Part shown: piece by piece, positions 52,244 through 61,292 of the stretch
Position numbering within the stretch: position 1 is the stretch's first letter
Layout of the letters: each line of letters starts with the position of its first letter
NCBI RefSeq assembly: GCF_023015865.1
Contig: NZ_JALKBC010000007.1
Location: forward strand, 62,001-126,000
Source of the DNA: Arenibacter sp. F26102
GTDB lineage: Bacteria; Bacteroidota; Bacteroidia; Flavobacteriales; Flavobacteriaceae
Length of the DNA: 64,000 nt
Direction of reading: 5' to 3'
Notes under the pieces: generated by a model
Database searches by the model: none
Seen by the model: only the letters and a program-made list of their open reading frames with translations
What the model was told of the DNA's origin: nothing
Program-made: the position numbers and the translations under genes

Positions 52244-52355
52244 GGGCTTAGGAGCGAGATTATGAAGGAAGGGAATTGAAAAGTAAAATAAGGTATTAAC
52301 TATCTTCTTTATGGTAGTAACAATCCAAAATTATTGGTAATAAAGATTTGGTGAA

Positions 52356-52691
52356 TTACCTTAATTCCAGCCATGGGTCCCAAAAGTGATCGTCAAAATT
52401 TATGATTTGATTATCCACTACTTTTATTCCCTCACTTTCCAATAACTGCTGCATGAGATTAGTACCGTTAAAATGATGTTTCCCTGTTAAAAGGCCTTTT
52501 CTGTTTACTACCCTATGGGCGGGAATATCCCCTATTTTATGTGCTCCGTTCATAGCCCAGCCAACCATTCTTGCACTTCTTGCAGTTCCTAAATATTTGG
52601 CAATGGAGCCATAGGAAGTTACCCGTCCATATGGTATTTGCCTGGCCACTGCATATACTTTTTCAAAGAAGTTCTGATTTTCGGGTTTCAT
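52356..52691 (-). CDS. alkyltransferase-like (ATL) protein, MGMT family without active-site Cys
   Basis: 111 residues from ATG 52691; the frame is open further upstream, but MKPENQNFFEKVYAVARQIPYGRVTSYGSIAKYLG is the true MGMT/ATL start. The active-site motif reads IPAHRVVNRKG, Ala in place of the Cys of PCHRV, so it cannot accept alkyl groups. ATL proteins bind O6-alkylguanine, flip it and recruit nucleotide excision repair. The Tyr and Arg of YGRVTSYG and ARSARMVGWAM needed for base flipping are kept. It overlaps the stop of the upstream LysE gene (TGATG), so it is translationally coupled. Confidence 0.92.
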   Translation of the reverse strand: MKPENQNFFEKVYAVARQIPYGRVTSYGSIAKYLGTARSARMVGWAMNGAHKIGDIPAHRVVNRKGLLTGKHHFNGTNLMQQLLESEGIKVVDNQIINFDDHFWDPWLELR

Positions 52692-53320
52692 CAGGTATAA
52701 AATATGCGAATTAAGGTAATCACCAATAGGACCAACATTAATGCGCTCAAAATATAATTGGAGTTTTTTGAAAATCCATTGTTCTTGGTTTCCAATTTGG
52801 TAAAATAGACCGTATACAGATAGAGCACGGTAAAAGTTCCACATCCTGCTGCCAGAATAAAGGTGGCTATATCGCGAAATTGAAATTTTATCCAGCCGGA
52901 GGCATTCCACATGGCATTTAAACCACTGTAATAGGGTATGGTCAGTAAATTTACTGCGGCTAACAATATCCCTTTAAAGAAACTATTTCTCTTGCGTACC
53001 TTAACTATTTTGGGTCTGTCCAGATTATTTTTCTTGCCCTTTAGAAAGAAATAGATGGTGAAAAAAGCAAAGACAATAAGGGCTATTTTTAAAAGAAGGT
53101 CTATAATTTCTGGATGTTTGAATAGAAATTTGGAGATCAACACGGAAATATAGGCCTGGATTATAATCATGGTAGAAACCCCAAGACTAAAAATAATACC
53201 ATTGGTCTTACCCTTTTCCACACTTATTTTTGCAGCATTCATGTTCAATAACCCTGGTGGAACAGTGGCCATGAAGGCCGCTGAAAATGTGGCAAAAAAA
53301 AGGATTAGTAAGTGCTCCAT
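52691..53320 (-). CDS. LysE family exporter
   Basis: 209 residues with about six membrane segments. FATFSAAFMATVPPGLLNMNAAKISVEKGKTNGIIFSLGVS is the LysE-type first helix and loop, ending in LALVLLVITLIRIF-like terminal helix. The family exports amino acids or other small metabolites; the substrate is not predictable. It sits 3 bases after trmB and overlaps the ATL gene by one base, forming the unit trmB-lysE-atl. Confidence 0.85.
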   Translation of the reverse strand: MEHLLILFFATFSAAFMATVPPGLLNMNAAKISVEKGKTNGIIFSLGVSTMIIIQAYISVLISKFLFKHPEIIDLLLKIALIVFAFFTIYFFLKGKKNNLDRPKIVKVRKRNSFFKGILLAAVNLLTIPYYSGLNAMWNASGWIKFQFRDIATFILAAGCGTFTVLYLYTVYFTKLETKNNGFSKNSNYILSALMLVLLVITLIRIFYT

Positions 53321-53323
53321 GGT

Positions 53324-53995
53324 TTAACTAATTCTAAACTTGATGTAAGTGATCGGTTTTCCTTTTTCAAGATACTGTTTTTCGTAGAATGTCTGTATTT
53401 CCAAAACCTCTTTTGGGCTACCTTCGTTTTTGTATACATCGTGATTGGCATAAAGAACTTCCAATCCTTTTCCGTGTAAAAGGCCTAAGGTATAACCGTG
53501 CATAAATTCGCTATCGGTTTTCAGATTAACTACACCATCCTCCTTTAGGATCAATTTGTATTTCTCCAAAAAAGCCTCGTTGGTAAGTCGGTGCTTGGTG
53601 CGCTTATATTTAATTTGGGGGTCTGGAAAGGTAATCCATATCTCAGAAACTTCATTGGGGGCAAAAAGTCCGTCGATCAGTTCAATCTGGGTACGCAAGA
53701 AGGCTACATTGCTTATATTTTCATCCATCGCAGTTTTTGCGCCACGCCAAAACCTGGCACCCTTTATATCAATTCCGATATAATTTTTATTTTTGTTTTG
53801 CTGGGCCATCCCAATGGTATACTCGCCTTTACCACAGCCCAGTTCCAAAACTATAGGATTGTCATTGCCAAAAAATTCATTCCATTTGCCTTTTAAGGAG
53901 AAAGTATCATTAGTAATTTCCTCCCTATTGGGTTGAACTACATTCTTAAAAGTTTCATTCTCCTTGAATCGCTTCAGCTTATTTTTACTTCCCAC
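53324..53995 (-). CDS. trmB: tRNA (guanine-N7-)-methyltransferase
   Basis: 223 residues. Methylates G46 of tRNA. SAM motif IVLELGCGKGEYTIGMAQ, GIDIKGARFWRGAKTAMDE, and the TrmB signature EIWITFPDPQIKYKRTKHRLTNEAFL. N-terminus Lys-rich as usual. First gene of trmB-lysE-atl. Confidence 0.95.
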   Translation of the reverse strand: MGSKNKLKRFKENETFKNVVQPNREEITNDTFSLKGKWNEFFGNDNPIVLELGCGKGEYTIGMAQQNKNKNYIGIDIKGARFWRGAKTAMDENISNVAFLRTQIELIDGLFAPNEVSEIWITFPDPQIKYKRTKHRLTNEAFLEKYKLILKEDGVVNLKTDSEFMHGYTLGLLHGKGLEVLYANHDVYKNEGSPKEVLEIQTFYEKQYLEKGKPITYIKFRIS

Positions 53996-54393
53996 GCGTA
54001 CTATTTATTTAAATATTAGACAAAGCTAATGAAATCTAAGTTTGTTCCTAATATAGACTGCCTAGCAATGGGAATTGTTGGTACTAAGTTTTTGGATTTT
54101 TTTATATCAAAGCGGGATATACGCCAAGATACCCTAGATAAATGCTAACTTAAAAAAATATTTCGTAAAAAAATGTGTAATACTTTATAAAGACTTTTAA
54201 ATCTATTAGGTAAATTTTAACTGTATAGCCCTGATTTTAAATCCGGAGTGGAAAGTTTTTTAAAATCTAATAGATCTTATTGGTAATTTTCCGATAGACT
54301 ATTGAGCATATCAGGCATTTTAATCCAATGTGAGGATTGGGAAGTTGGCCGGGCTATGATAATTAATGAACCAAAACAAAACATAGTAAAGAA
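53996..54393. other. intergenic region upstream of beta-barrel gene
   Basis: About 400 bases between divergent trmB and the gene at 54394. AT-rich, no ORF with coding character, no tRNA or riboswitch recognised. Confidence 0.45.
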
Positions 54394-55272
54394 ATGAAAA
54401 ACCTTCAAAATAAATGGCCCTTAATGGTTGCTTTCTTTGTTTTTTCGATGGGTATATCCCAAGATTTTGACCAGGACGCCGATAGTAATATTCAACAGTA
54501 CACTCCTTCCAAATTAATGGGAAAGGGTCAATGGGACTTAAAGTGGTTTAATAATCTTTATACAGAAACGAAAAGTACCTTTTCCAGTAGTCAGGAGGCT
54601 CGAAAAACATTTTTCACTTCTACTATTGAAGTTTATACGGGCACGGGCGAAAATAAAAGATGGAATCTTGGGGCTATTGTAGAGCTAAGGTCCAATGTAG
54701 TTGGTGGGAGGAATGCCTTGGATGTTTTTAAATTTGATGGTGAAAATTCTACGGCCAGGTCTGGTATAACTTCTATAGCTCCTTCTGTAAAATTTGTTCC
54801 TATTGAAACACTGAGTAATTTTTCGGTCCAGAGCTCCTTTTTTATTCCTCTTGTGGATAATGAAACCGAAAATGGGGTGTTTTTGGATCAGAAGGGATAT
54901 ATATGGCAAAACCGATTTTTTTATGACCTTACTTTTTCCAATAGGAAATGGCAATTGTTTACAGAACTTAATTCCGAATTAAGTTTTGGAAAGGCCGGCG
55001 AAAGCTTTGCCAATAACAGCTTAAACCTATCTCCTGGGGTGTTTTTGAGTTATTTTCCAAGTTCTAAATTCACCATTTTGGCTTTGGCGCAACATTCCCA
55101 AAGGTTGGATTTGGGTAATAATTTTGCACAAAATTATACGGCCTTGGGAGGTGGGGTAAAATATCAACTAACGAATGCCTTAAATCTTGAAGCGTTATAC
55201 ACCAATTTTATTAGAGGAGAAAATACAGGCTTGGGACAGACATTTAACCTTGGAATGCGGGCTATTTTTTAG
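54394..55272 (+). CDS. outer-membrane beta-barrel protein of unknown function
   Basis: 292 residues. Signal peptide (cleavage near GISQ). The mature chain is a series of amphipathic strands (KRWNLGAIVELRSNVVGG, FSVQSSFFIPLVD, RKWQLFTELNSELSFGK, NSLNLSPGVFLSYFPSSKFTILALAQHSQRL) and ends QTFNLGMRAIF with a terminal Phe, the usual insertion signal. Probably a 12-14-strand barrel. It is followed after 44 bases by the GH113-like lipoprotein. Confidence 0.8.
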   Translation: MKNLQNKWPLMVAFFVFSMGISQDFDQDADSNIQQYTPSKLMGKGQWDLKWFNNLYTETKSTFSSSQEARKTFFTSTIEVYTGTGENKRWNLGAIVELRSNVVGGRNALDVFKFDGENSTARSGITSIAPSVKFVPIETLSNFSVQSSFFIPLVDNETENGVFLDQKGYIWQNRFFYDLTFSNRKWQLFTELNSELSFGKAGESFANNSLNLSPGVFLSYFPSSKFTILALAQHSQRLDLGNNFAQNYTALGGGVKYQLTNALNLEALYTNFIRGENTGLGQTFNLGMRAIF

Positions 55273-55316
55273 AATGATCAATAAATAGCCTAATTTAGAG
55301 TTCAAAATCTTTCTGG

Positions 55317-56318
55317 ATGCGAAACCTCGGCCTACTTTTCTTATTTTTTATACAGCTTGGTTGTAACGATCAAGTAGTTGAGAAGCTTAATGGTGTGAGT
55401 TTTGTGGCCTCTAGAGATAAAGTTTCCCAAGAACACGTAGATGCAGTAAGAAATGTCAACGCCAAGTGTGCTGCGGTAATGCCTTTTGGATTTATAAGGG
55501 ATAAGGACTCCCCGGAAATAATTTTTGACACTTCAAGACAGTGGTTCGGGGAAACAAGAACGGGTGCCAGGCAATATATAGATATCCTGCACGAGAATGG
55601 TTTAAAGGTAATGTTAAAGCCTCAGATATGGATTTCCAGAGGTGAATTTACCGGAAATTTAATAATGAATTCCGAGGAAAAGTGGAAGGCTTTGGAAATT
55701 TCATATACCAACTTTATTATGGAATATGCTACTCTGGCGCAGGAAACCCAGGCCGATGCATTTTGTATAGGAACCGAGTTGGAGCAATTTGTTGATCACA
55801 GGCCACAGTATTGGACCGGACTGATCAAACAAATCAGGAGTGTTTATGAGGGAAAACTTACCTATGCAGCTAACTGGGATGAATACGGAAGGACCCCTTT
55901 TTGGGATGATCTGGATTTTATAGGGATAGACGCTTATTTTCCTTTAAGTGATGAGAAAACCCCTACTGTGGAGCAATTGAGAAGGGGATGGCAACCGCAT
56001 AAAGAAAAAATAAGATCATTGGCCTTGACGAAAAAAAAGCCTATAATTTTTACGGAATACGGTTATAGAAGTAATAATTATACTGCAAAAAAACCTTGGT
56101 TGGTGGATCATAGTAAGGACGATGTAAACCTTGAAGCACAGGCCAATGCCACCAAAGCTATTTTTGAAGAATTTTGGAAAGAAGAGTGGTTTGCCGGTGG
56201 ATTTGTCTGGAAATGGTTTATTGATCATGAAAAAGCGGGTGGAATAAACGACAATAGGTTTACCCCACAAAACAAACCTGCCCAAGAAGTAATTAAGAGT
56301 TTCTATAAGCTATACTAG
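55317..56318 (+). CDS. GH113-like glycoside hydrolase lipoprotein
   Basis: 333 residues. Lipobox IQLGC (Cys16). A TIM barrel of the glycoside hydrolase TIM-barrel-like/GH113 group: KLNGVSFVASRDKVSQEHVDAVRNVNAKCAAVMPFGF, GLKVMLKPQIWISRGEF, acid/base Glu in AFCIGTELEQF, DLDFIGIDAYFPL and nucleophile Glu in PIIFTEYGYRS. GH113 enzymes cleave beta-mannans, but many related proteins are uncharacterised, so substrate is open. No SusCD pair is near, which argues against a standard polysaccharide utilisation locus. Confidence 0.85.
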   Translation: MRNLGLLFLFFIQLGCNDQVVEKLNGVSFVASRDKVSQEHVDAVRNVNAKCAAVMPFGFIRDKDSPEIIFDTSRQWFGETRTGARQYIDILHENGLKVMLKPQIWISRGEFTGNLIMNSEEKWKALEISYTNFIMEYATLAQETQADAFCIGTELEQFVDHRPQYWTGLIKQIRSVYEGKLTYAANWDEYGRTPFWDDLDFIGIDAYFPLSDEKTPTVEQLRRGWQPHKEKIRSLALTKKKPIIFTEYGYRSNNYTAKKPWLVDHSKDDVNLEAQANATKAIFEEFWKEEWFAGGFVWKWFIDHEKAGGINDNRFTPQNKPAQEVIKSFYKLY

Positions 56319-56412
56319 GGTTTTCTCCCCGGTCTCTGAATCATTAAACTGTTTTTGGACTCTTTTCATATTTAATTCATGAGTACGCTTCCCATAAAAT
56401 TGCGCATTGATA

Positions 56413-57672
56413 ATGAAAATCGGTTTAAGGGCATTATTGTTTTTTACATTTTTGGCAGGATACACCCAGCAATCTACGGTAACCGAAGTGAAAATTGATG
56501 GCGCCAAAAGAACTAAAGTTTCTTTTTTAGAAAATCTTATTAAGGTAAAGTCGGGCAGTTTATTGGATTCCTTGGCCTTGGCGGAAGACGTTCAACGCAT
56601 AAAACAATTGCCTTCCATTGCCAACGCCAATTTTCGTGCTGAAGCCGTTAATGAAAATGAATATTCCGTTGTCTACACCGTTGAAGAACATTTTACCTTA
56701 ATTCCGTTCGCCAATCTTTATACTTCAACAAATGATGAATTTGCATTTAAAATAGGGTTACAGGAGTACAATCTTTTGGGTAAAAACATGATATTGGGCG
56801 GATTTTATCAAAGGGATATCTTTAATTCTTATGGAATAAATTTTAGGGTGCCTTATGTTATAAGGGGGAACTTTGGATTTGCTCTTAGCTATAATAATAT
56901 TACTACCCAAGAACCAGTTTTTATTAACGATAATACTGCAGATTACAGATATAACAACAAGGCTTTTGAAGTTTTGGGTCTGTATAACATCAACAATAAA
57001 AACAGGGTAGATTTTGGAATTAATTTGTTTGCGGAAAATTATAGTTATATAACTGGTGCAACCAGTCCAAATGTCCCCCAAGAATTGCAAGTGGATAAGT
57101 ATTTATATAAGGTGATCTACTATTATGAGAATATAAATTATGATTATCATTATCGTTCAGGTTTTGGCAGCACTTTAAATTTTCAATATGTCAAGAGTCC
57201 CGATGAAAATTTACCGGAATTTTTAATTGGGATCAATGACTTTGTCTATTTTAAAAGAATTGGCTATCGAGGTAATTGGGCTAATCGTTTGCGTTTGGGT
57301 ATTTCAAGCAATATAGATACACCTTTTGCTCCCTTTTCCGTAGATAATAATGTTAACATAAGGGGAGTGGGAAATAAAATAGATAGGGGGACTGCCACCA
57401 TCGTATTCAACTCAGAATATAGGTATAGTTTTATAGATAAGGATTGGTTTGTATTACAGGGTAATGTTTTTGTAGATTCAGGGACATGGCGAAACCCAGG
57501 GGGAGATTTTGGCGATTTTGGGGAGAAGGAAAGTATAAGGGTTTATCCGGGAATTGGTTTTAGGTTCATTCATAAGCGAATATTTAACGCAATTTTCCGA
57601 ATAGATTATGGCTATGGCATTACAAAAAATGCATCTCATGGGATTGTTTTTGGAATTGGGCAGTATTTTTGA
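56413..57672 (+). CDS. Omp85/surface-antigen (BamA-like) barrel with one POTRA domain
   Basis: 419 residues from ATG 56413. Signal peptide (LAGYTQ), one POTRA-like domain (about 20-95, STVTEVKIDGAKRTKVSFLENLIKVKSG, EDVQRIKQLPSIANANFRAEAV) and a C-terminal bacterial surface antigen barrel with the lid-lock pattern NVNIRGVGNKIDRGTA (VRGF-type motif region) and the final IVFGIGQYF. Shorter than BamA (five POTRAs, about 800 residues), it is of the TamA or small-Omp85 type. Followed after 24 bases by the amidase gene. Confidence 0.87.
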   Translation: MKIGLRALLFFTFLAGYTQQSTVTEVKIDGAKRTKVSFLENLIKVKSGSLLDSLALAEDVQRIKQLPSIANANFRAEAVNENEYSVVYTVEEHFTLIPFANLYTSTNDEFAFKIGLQEYNLLGKNMILGGFYQRDIFNSYGINFRVPYVIRGNFGFALSYNNITTQEPVFINDNTADYRYNNKAFEVLGLYNINNKNRVDFGINLFAENYSYITGATSPNVPQELQVDKYLYKVIYYYENINYDYHYRSGFGSTLNFQYVKSPDENLPEFLIGINDFVYFKRIGYRGNWANRLRLGISSNIDTPFAPFSVDNNVNIRGVGNKIDRGTATIVFNSEYRYSFIDKDWFVLQGNVFVDSGTWRNPGGDFGDFGEKESIRVYPGIGFRFIHKRIFNAIFRIDYGYGITKNASHGIVFGIGQYF

Positions 57673-57696
57673 TAATCTTTGTGTAAAATTAGTGTC

Positions 57697-58743
57697 GTGT
57701 TGGTAATAAAACCTTTTGTAATATTTTGCATAACTGCCTTAATGTCGTTTCCCGTTTTTTCCCAAACCTCGGTTAAAACCGTAATTGCTGAAAAAGGGGA
57801 CGGAATTTATTCCATACTTAGGAAGCAAGGGATTAACCCGGTTAGACACTACGGACACTTTGTTGATCTTAATCATGATAATTTAAGGGATAGCATGCAC
57901 CTTTATGAGGGAAGGGAGTACATTATACCTCCAGTGGCTTTGGATACCGTGGCTATAACGGAAGCCGTTGAGAAAAAAGCAACAGAAATCAAGTCTGTTT
58001 CCAATATCATTTCAGATGACATTTTTGGAAAAAAATATGCTAATACGGAGATAAAAAGTAATAAGTTACAGGGAAACGTTTATTATTTAATATCCGGTCA
58101 TGGCGGGCCCGACCCTGGCGCCATTGAAAAATATGAGGGCAAAATAATTGCGGAGGACGAGTATGCCTATGATATTACGCTGCGCTTGGCCAAAGAGCTT
58201 ATTTCCCATGGAGCCAAGACTTATATTATAATTAGGGATTTAAACGATGGAATAAGGGATCAACGGGTGCTGGAAATAGATAGGGATGAGGTGGCCTATC
58301 CTAATGAAGAAATTCCATTGAACCAATTAATGCGATTAAAACAGCGTGTTGATGCAGTGAACAAACTGTATTTGGAAAATTCAGGGAAATATCAGCGGTT
58401 GATCGTTACCCATGTGGATAGCCGAAGCAGGGGGCAGAATATAGATGTGTTCTTCTATCATCATGAGAACAGTAAGAATGGAAAGCGTTTGGCGGAAAGT
58501 ATCCATGAAACCTTTTTGAAAAAGTACAGACAATATCAGCCAAATAGGAACTATGAGGGGACCTTCGCAGATCGTAGTGGGTTGTATTTAGTAAAAAACA
58601 CCTTACCGGCCATGGCTTATATAGAAGTTGGTAATATTAAAAACAAAAAGGACCAAAGGCGAATCTTGGATCCAGATAATAGACAGGCCCTTGCCAAGTG
58701 GATTTCTGAAGGAGTATTGCTGGATTATGAAACCAGTAAATAA
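57697..58743 (+). CDS. N-acetylmuramoyl-L-alanine amidase (Amidase_3)
   Basis: About 348 residues. No ATG is available: GTG 57697 or TTG 57700 gives a compact signal peptide (VIKPFVIFCITALMSFPVFSQ); TTG 57679 is less likely. After a LysM-like segment (EKGDGIYSILRKQG, then REYIIPP) comes the zinc amidase domain: YLISGHGGPDPGAI (first His), IAEDEYAYDITLRLAKELISHGA (Glu), LIVTHVDSRS (second His) and MAYIEVGNIKNKKDQ (catalytic Glu). It cleaves peptide stems from peptidoglycan in the periplasm. Confidence 0.88.
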   Translation: MLVIKPFVIFCITALMSFPVFSQTSVKTVIAEKGDGIYSILRKQGINPVRHYGHFVDLNHDNLRDSMHLYEGREYIIPPVALDTVAITEAVEKKATEIKSVSNIISDDIFGKKYANTEIKSNKLQGNVYYLISGHGGPDPGAIEKYEGKIIAEDEYAYDITLRLAKELISHGAKTYIIIRDLNDGIRDQRVLEIDRDEVAYPNEEIPLNQLMRLKQRVDAVNKLYLENSGKYQRLIVTHVDSRSRGQNIDVFFYHHENSKNGKRLAESIHETFLKKYRQYQPNRNYEGTFADRSGLYLVKNTLPAMAYIEVGNIKNKKDQRRILDPDNRQALAKWISEGVLLDYETSK

Positions 58744-58749
58744 GGAGCC

Positions 58750-59457
58750 TTAAGAGACAATTTTTTTCTTGTAATACTTATACAATTGATCTGGGCCAAA
58801 ACCCAATAAATTCTTCAAGTGAATTATTCCGAAGTGATATTGAAGTCTAAAGGAGCCATGCTGTTCATATTTTCTTGCGGAGGTTATAACGTTTTGTGGC
58901 AGTACTTTAAAATTTGATATTTTGTAAAGACGCCCAATAAATTCAGTGTCCTCGTATATGATATAATTCTCGTTAAAGCCACCCGATTTTTGGAATAGCT
59001 CCTTGAGAATAAACAGCGATTGATCGCCGCCCCTGCATAATTTGTGGTTAATTCTGCTGAACCATGCAAAGAATTGCAAGAACTTTTTAGAGGTATTAAA
59101 TCTCATTCTAAAGCAGCCTGAAGTTATATTGTTGTTATACGCATTTATGATATAAAGATCAAAGTTTTTGGGAGGATAGGTATCGGCGTGTAAAAAGTAA
59201 AGTAACGAGCCAGATGCGACCCTAGCGCCAAGATTCATTTGTTTGGCACGTCCTTTTTCGGAGGATATAACTATTGCGCCCTTGGCTCGTGCCATGGCAA
59301 TAGTATCGTCAGTACTTCCCCCATCAACCACAATTACTTCCTTAATATTCCCTGAACTGCTATTCACGGACAAGTGATCCAATAAAGTGCTAATGTGCTC
59401 AGATTCATTGAGGACCGGGATTATAATGCTTATATCTAAGGAATTACTCAATTTCAT
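58750..59457 (-). CDS. TIGR04283-type family 2 glycosyltransferase (arsenosugar-cluster type)
   Basis: 235 residues. ISIIIPVLNESEHISTLLDHL, EVIVVDGGSTDDTIAMA and the metal-binding FLHADTYPP, a GT2 fold. This short form with GRAKQMNLGA and CRGGDQSLFI matches the group first named rSAM/selenodomain-associated transferase 2 and now linked to arsenosugar biosynthesis. The neighbours ArsM, nucleoside phosphorylase and a TIGR04282 protein support that. It overlaps the start of its upstream neighbour's end by 14 bases. Confidence 0.85.
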   Translation of the reverse strand: MKLSNSLDISIIIPVLNESEHISTLLDHLSVNSSSGNIKEVIVVDGGSTDDTIAMARAKGAIVISSEKGRAKQMNLGARVASGSLLYFLHADTYPPKNFDLYIINAYNNNITSGCFRMRFNTSKKFLQFFAWFSRINHKLCRGGDQSLFILKELFQKSGGFNENYIIYEDTEFIGRLYKISNFKVLPQNVITSARKYEQHGSFRLQYHFGIIHLKNLLGFGPDQLYKYYKKKIVS

Positions 59458-60199
59458 TTAAATCCCAATTATAGTTTAAATAACTTATTTTGGTGTTTGA
59501 TGTCAGCTTTTGAGTAGCATATTTATTTATATAATCTACCAACGATCCTTTTTCGGTGAAGTCTTTTTTGTACCAGTTAAAAATTTCGGACAAGGAGGCT
59601 TTTTCCTTGGTCAGAACATTTCTTTTTGGGTCATTGATAAAATCTGCAGCCGCCTGTTCCAATAGTTTTTCAAGATTGGCAGCATTAAATGCAGTGTTCA
59701 ATAATTTTGGACAGGAATAGGAGGCACAGTTGATGGCAAAATGGATACGAGGCTCATTCATTTTTCGTAGTATTTTGTGTTCCAGGTCGCCCAGGGATAT
59801 TTTTTCATTCCCTATCTCTACAATATCCTTTCCCCAGGGATTTTTTATGTTCTTGATACTTTTGGTAGGATAATTGTCCAAAATTAGTTTCACCGTCGCT
59901 GCATTATAAAGGTTGATGTAATAAGCTAGTCTTTCGGATTTGGTTGCTTTGTCGGTTGGACGGTTCTTCGCCAAATAATCCAAGTAACTTTGCAATTCCG
60001 AGATATCCTTGGTAAAGCCTTTGTAGTCAACATTTCCAATATTATCTACATACTTTTTGAGTAATTTCTCCCAATTGGTATGATCTAATTGCAAATTAAT
60101 TTTGGGAGCATAATTTTCCCTATACCTTGAGGTAAGGACAGCACTCTGAACACTGTGTGTCAAAAATAGAAGCAGTAATAGTGATAATGTAAGGCGCAT
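59444..60199 (-). CDS. DUF547 secreted protein
   Basis: 251 residues. Signal peptide (MRLTLSLLLLLFLTHSVQS). DUF547 domain with YINLYNAATVKLILDNYP, SLGDLEHKILRKMNEPRIHFAINCASYSCPKLLNTAF (conserved ASxSCP Cys) and ASLSEIFNWYKKDF. Of unknown activity; the SCP motif suggests a thiol-based enzyme or binding site. It recurs next to arsenosugar-type transferases and overlaps the TIGR04283 gene by 14 bases, so it is co-translated with it. Confidence 0.9.
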   Translation of the reverse strand: MRLTLSLLLLLFLTHSVQSAVLTSRYRENYAPKINLQLDHTNWEKLLKKYVDNIGNVDYKGFTKDISELQSYLDYLAKNRPTDKATKSERLAYYINLYNAATVKLILDNYPTKSIKNIKNPWGKDIVEIGNEKISLGDLEHKILRKMNEPRIHFAINCASYSCPKLLNTAFNAANLEKLLEQAAADFINDPKRNVLTKEKASLSEIFNWYKKDFTEKGSLVDYINKYATQKLTSNTKISYLNYNWDLNEIE

Positions 60200-60260
60200 G
60201 GAATTTTATTTACTTTTAATTAGTGTAGCCAAACACTCAAACCTTACATCATATTGATGT

Positions 60261-61226
60261 TTAACAGCAACCCCCACCATTATAGTGCCAGGTACTTTTA
60301 CTTATATGAATTTCGGAATTACTTTTTTGCAGTGCAGATGCTGTTTTGTCACATACTGCCAAAGGCTGGTTTTGCATTAGAACATGGCCGTTTTTATCAT
60401 CAAAATATTCTTCATTACCATAATAAATGGCTGTTTTTCCTGTAAAAATGCAGGGGCCATCCTTGGGCATAGGGTCCTTGATGGCAGCAATTTCAATAGA
60501 TTCAATAAAGATTAAGTCATCTGTGGGATAGTGATTGGGCGAGAGTACCCGGTATGATTTTCGTGCTCTAATCTCTACGGTACCAAATCCTGCATCTGTC
60601 AAAACCTTTACATAATCCTTTATTGGGATACTGCCGCTTAAACAAAGAGCTCTAAGTCGATCATCGTTACGAAGTGTTTCGTTCATAGGCTGTTCGCAAG
60701 TGGGGTCGCTCATAACCAATCGGCCATGTGGTTTCAATACACGGTACATCTCAGCCACCGCTTTTTTTAAATCTTCGGCCTTAAAAATGTTAAATAGGCA
60801 GTTTTGAGCAGCCACATCTATACTATGGTCTGCTATTGGTAAGTTTAGTGCATCCCCTTTTACGAGGTTTACGTACTCATTTTTAAACCAAGAGTTTTCC
60901 TTTTCAGCTATTTTGAAATTTTCTCTTGAAGCCTCCAACATTTCATCCACAACATCAACTCCTGTAACCCCTCCTTTTTGCCTGGAGAAATATGAAAATT
61001 GCAACAGTTCCATTCCGCCCCCAACTCCCACATATAAGACTTTTGGGTTGTTTACCAAATCCTGGGCAGATACTGTGCTTCCGCAACCATAGTTCATCTC
61101 CTGCATTATTTTAGGAATGGACAACCCGGGAAACTGCCAGATGGGATTTGTGGTACAACACAGTCCAACCTCAGGGGTTAATGCTGCATTCTTATATAAT
61201 TCATTTGTGGCTTCTAAATAACTCAT
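60261..61226 (-). CDS. arsM: arsenite methyltransferase, arsenosugar-biosynthesis type
   Basis: 321 residues. Methylates As(III) with SAM, making dimethylarsenic. SAM site VLYVGVGGGMELLQFSYF (about 63-80), GVDVVDEML and QNCLFNIFKAEDLKKAVAEMYRVLKPHGRLVMSD. Candidate arsenic-binding Cys: the Cys23-Cys24 pair in GLCCTTNPIW, Cys48 in NYGCGS, Cys177 in DPTCEQP and Cys195 in ALCLSG. A C-terminal extension ends NGGGCC with two more Cys. The GLCCTT start and long tail distinguish this form from detoxification ArsM of ars operons, and no arsR or arsB is nearby. Confidence 0.9.
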   Translation of the reverse strand: MSYLEATNELYKNAALTPEVGLCCTTNPIWQFPGLSIPKIMQEMNYGCGSTVSAQDLVNNPKVLYVGVGGGMELLQFSYFSRQKGGVTGVDVVDEMLEASRENFKIAEKENSWFKNEYVNLVKGDALNLPIADHSIDVAAQNCLFNIFKAEDLKKAVAEMYRVLKPHGRLVMSDPTCEQPMNETLRNDDRLRALCLSGSIPIKDYVKVLTDAGFGTVEIRARKSYRVLSPNHYPTDDLIFIESIEIAAIKDPMPKDGPCIFTGKTAIYYGNEEYFDDKNGHVLMQNQPLAVCDKTASALQKSNSEIHISKSTWHYNGGGCC

Positions 61227-61292
61227 GTCTTTTTGCTTAAAAATTTGTCATCAGGTTTAAAATTGCCTTTCTTCGATACTCAATACTTATTA

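Noticed and set aside
52356-52910. 184-residue version of the ATL protein starting inside LysE
   Set aside because: The first 73 residues are a shifted-frame reading of LysE; the family begins at ATG 52691.
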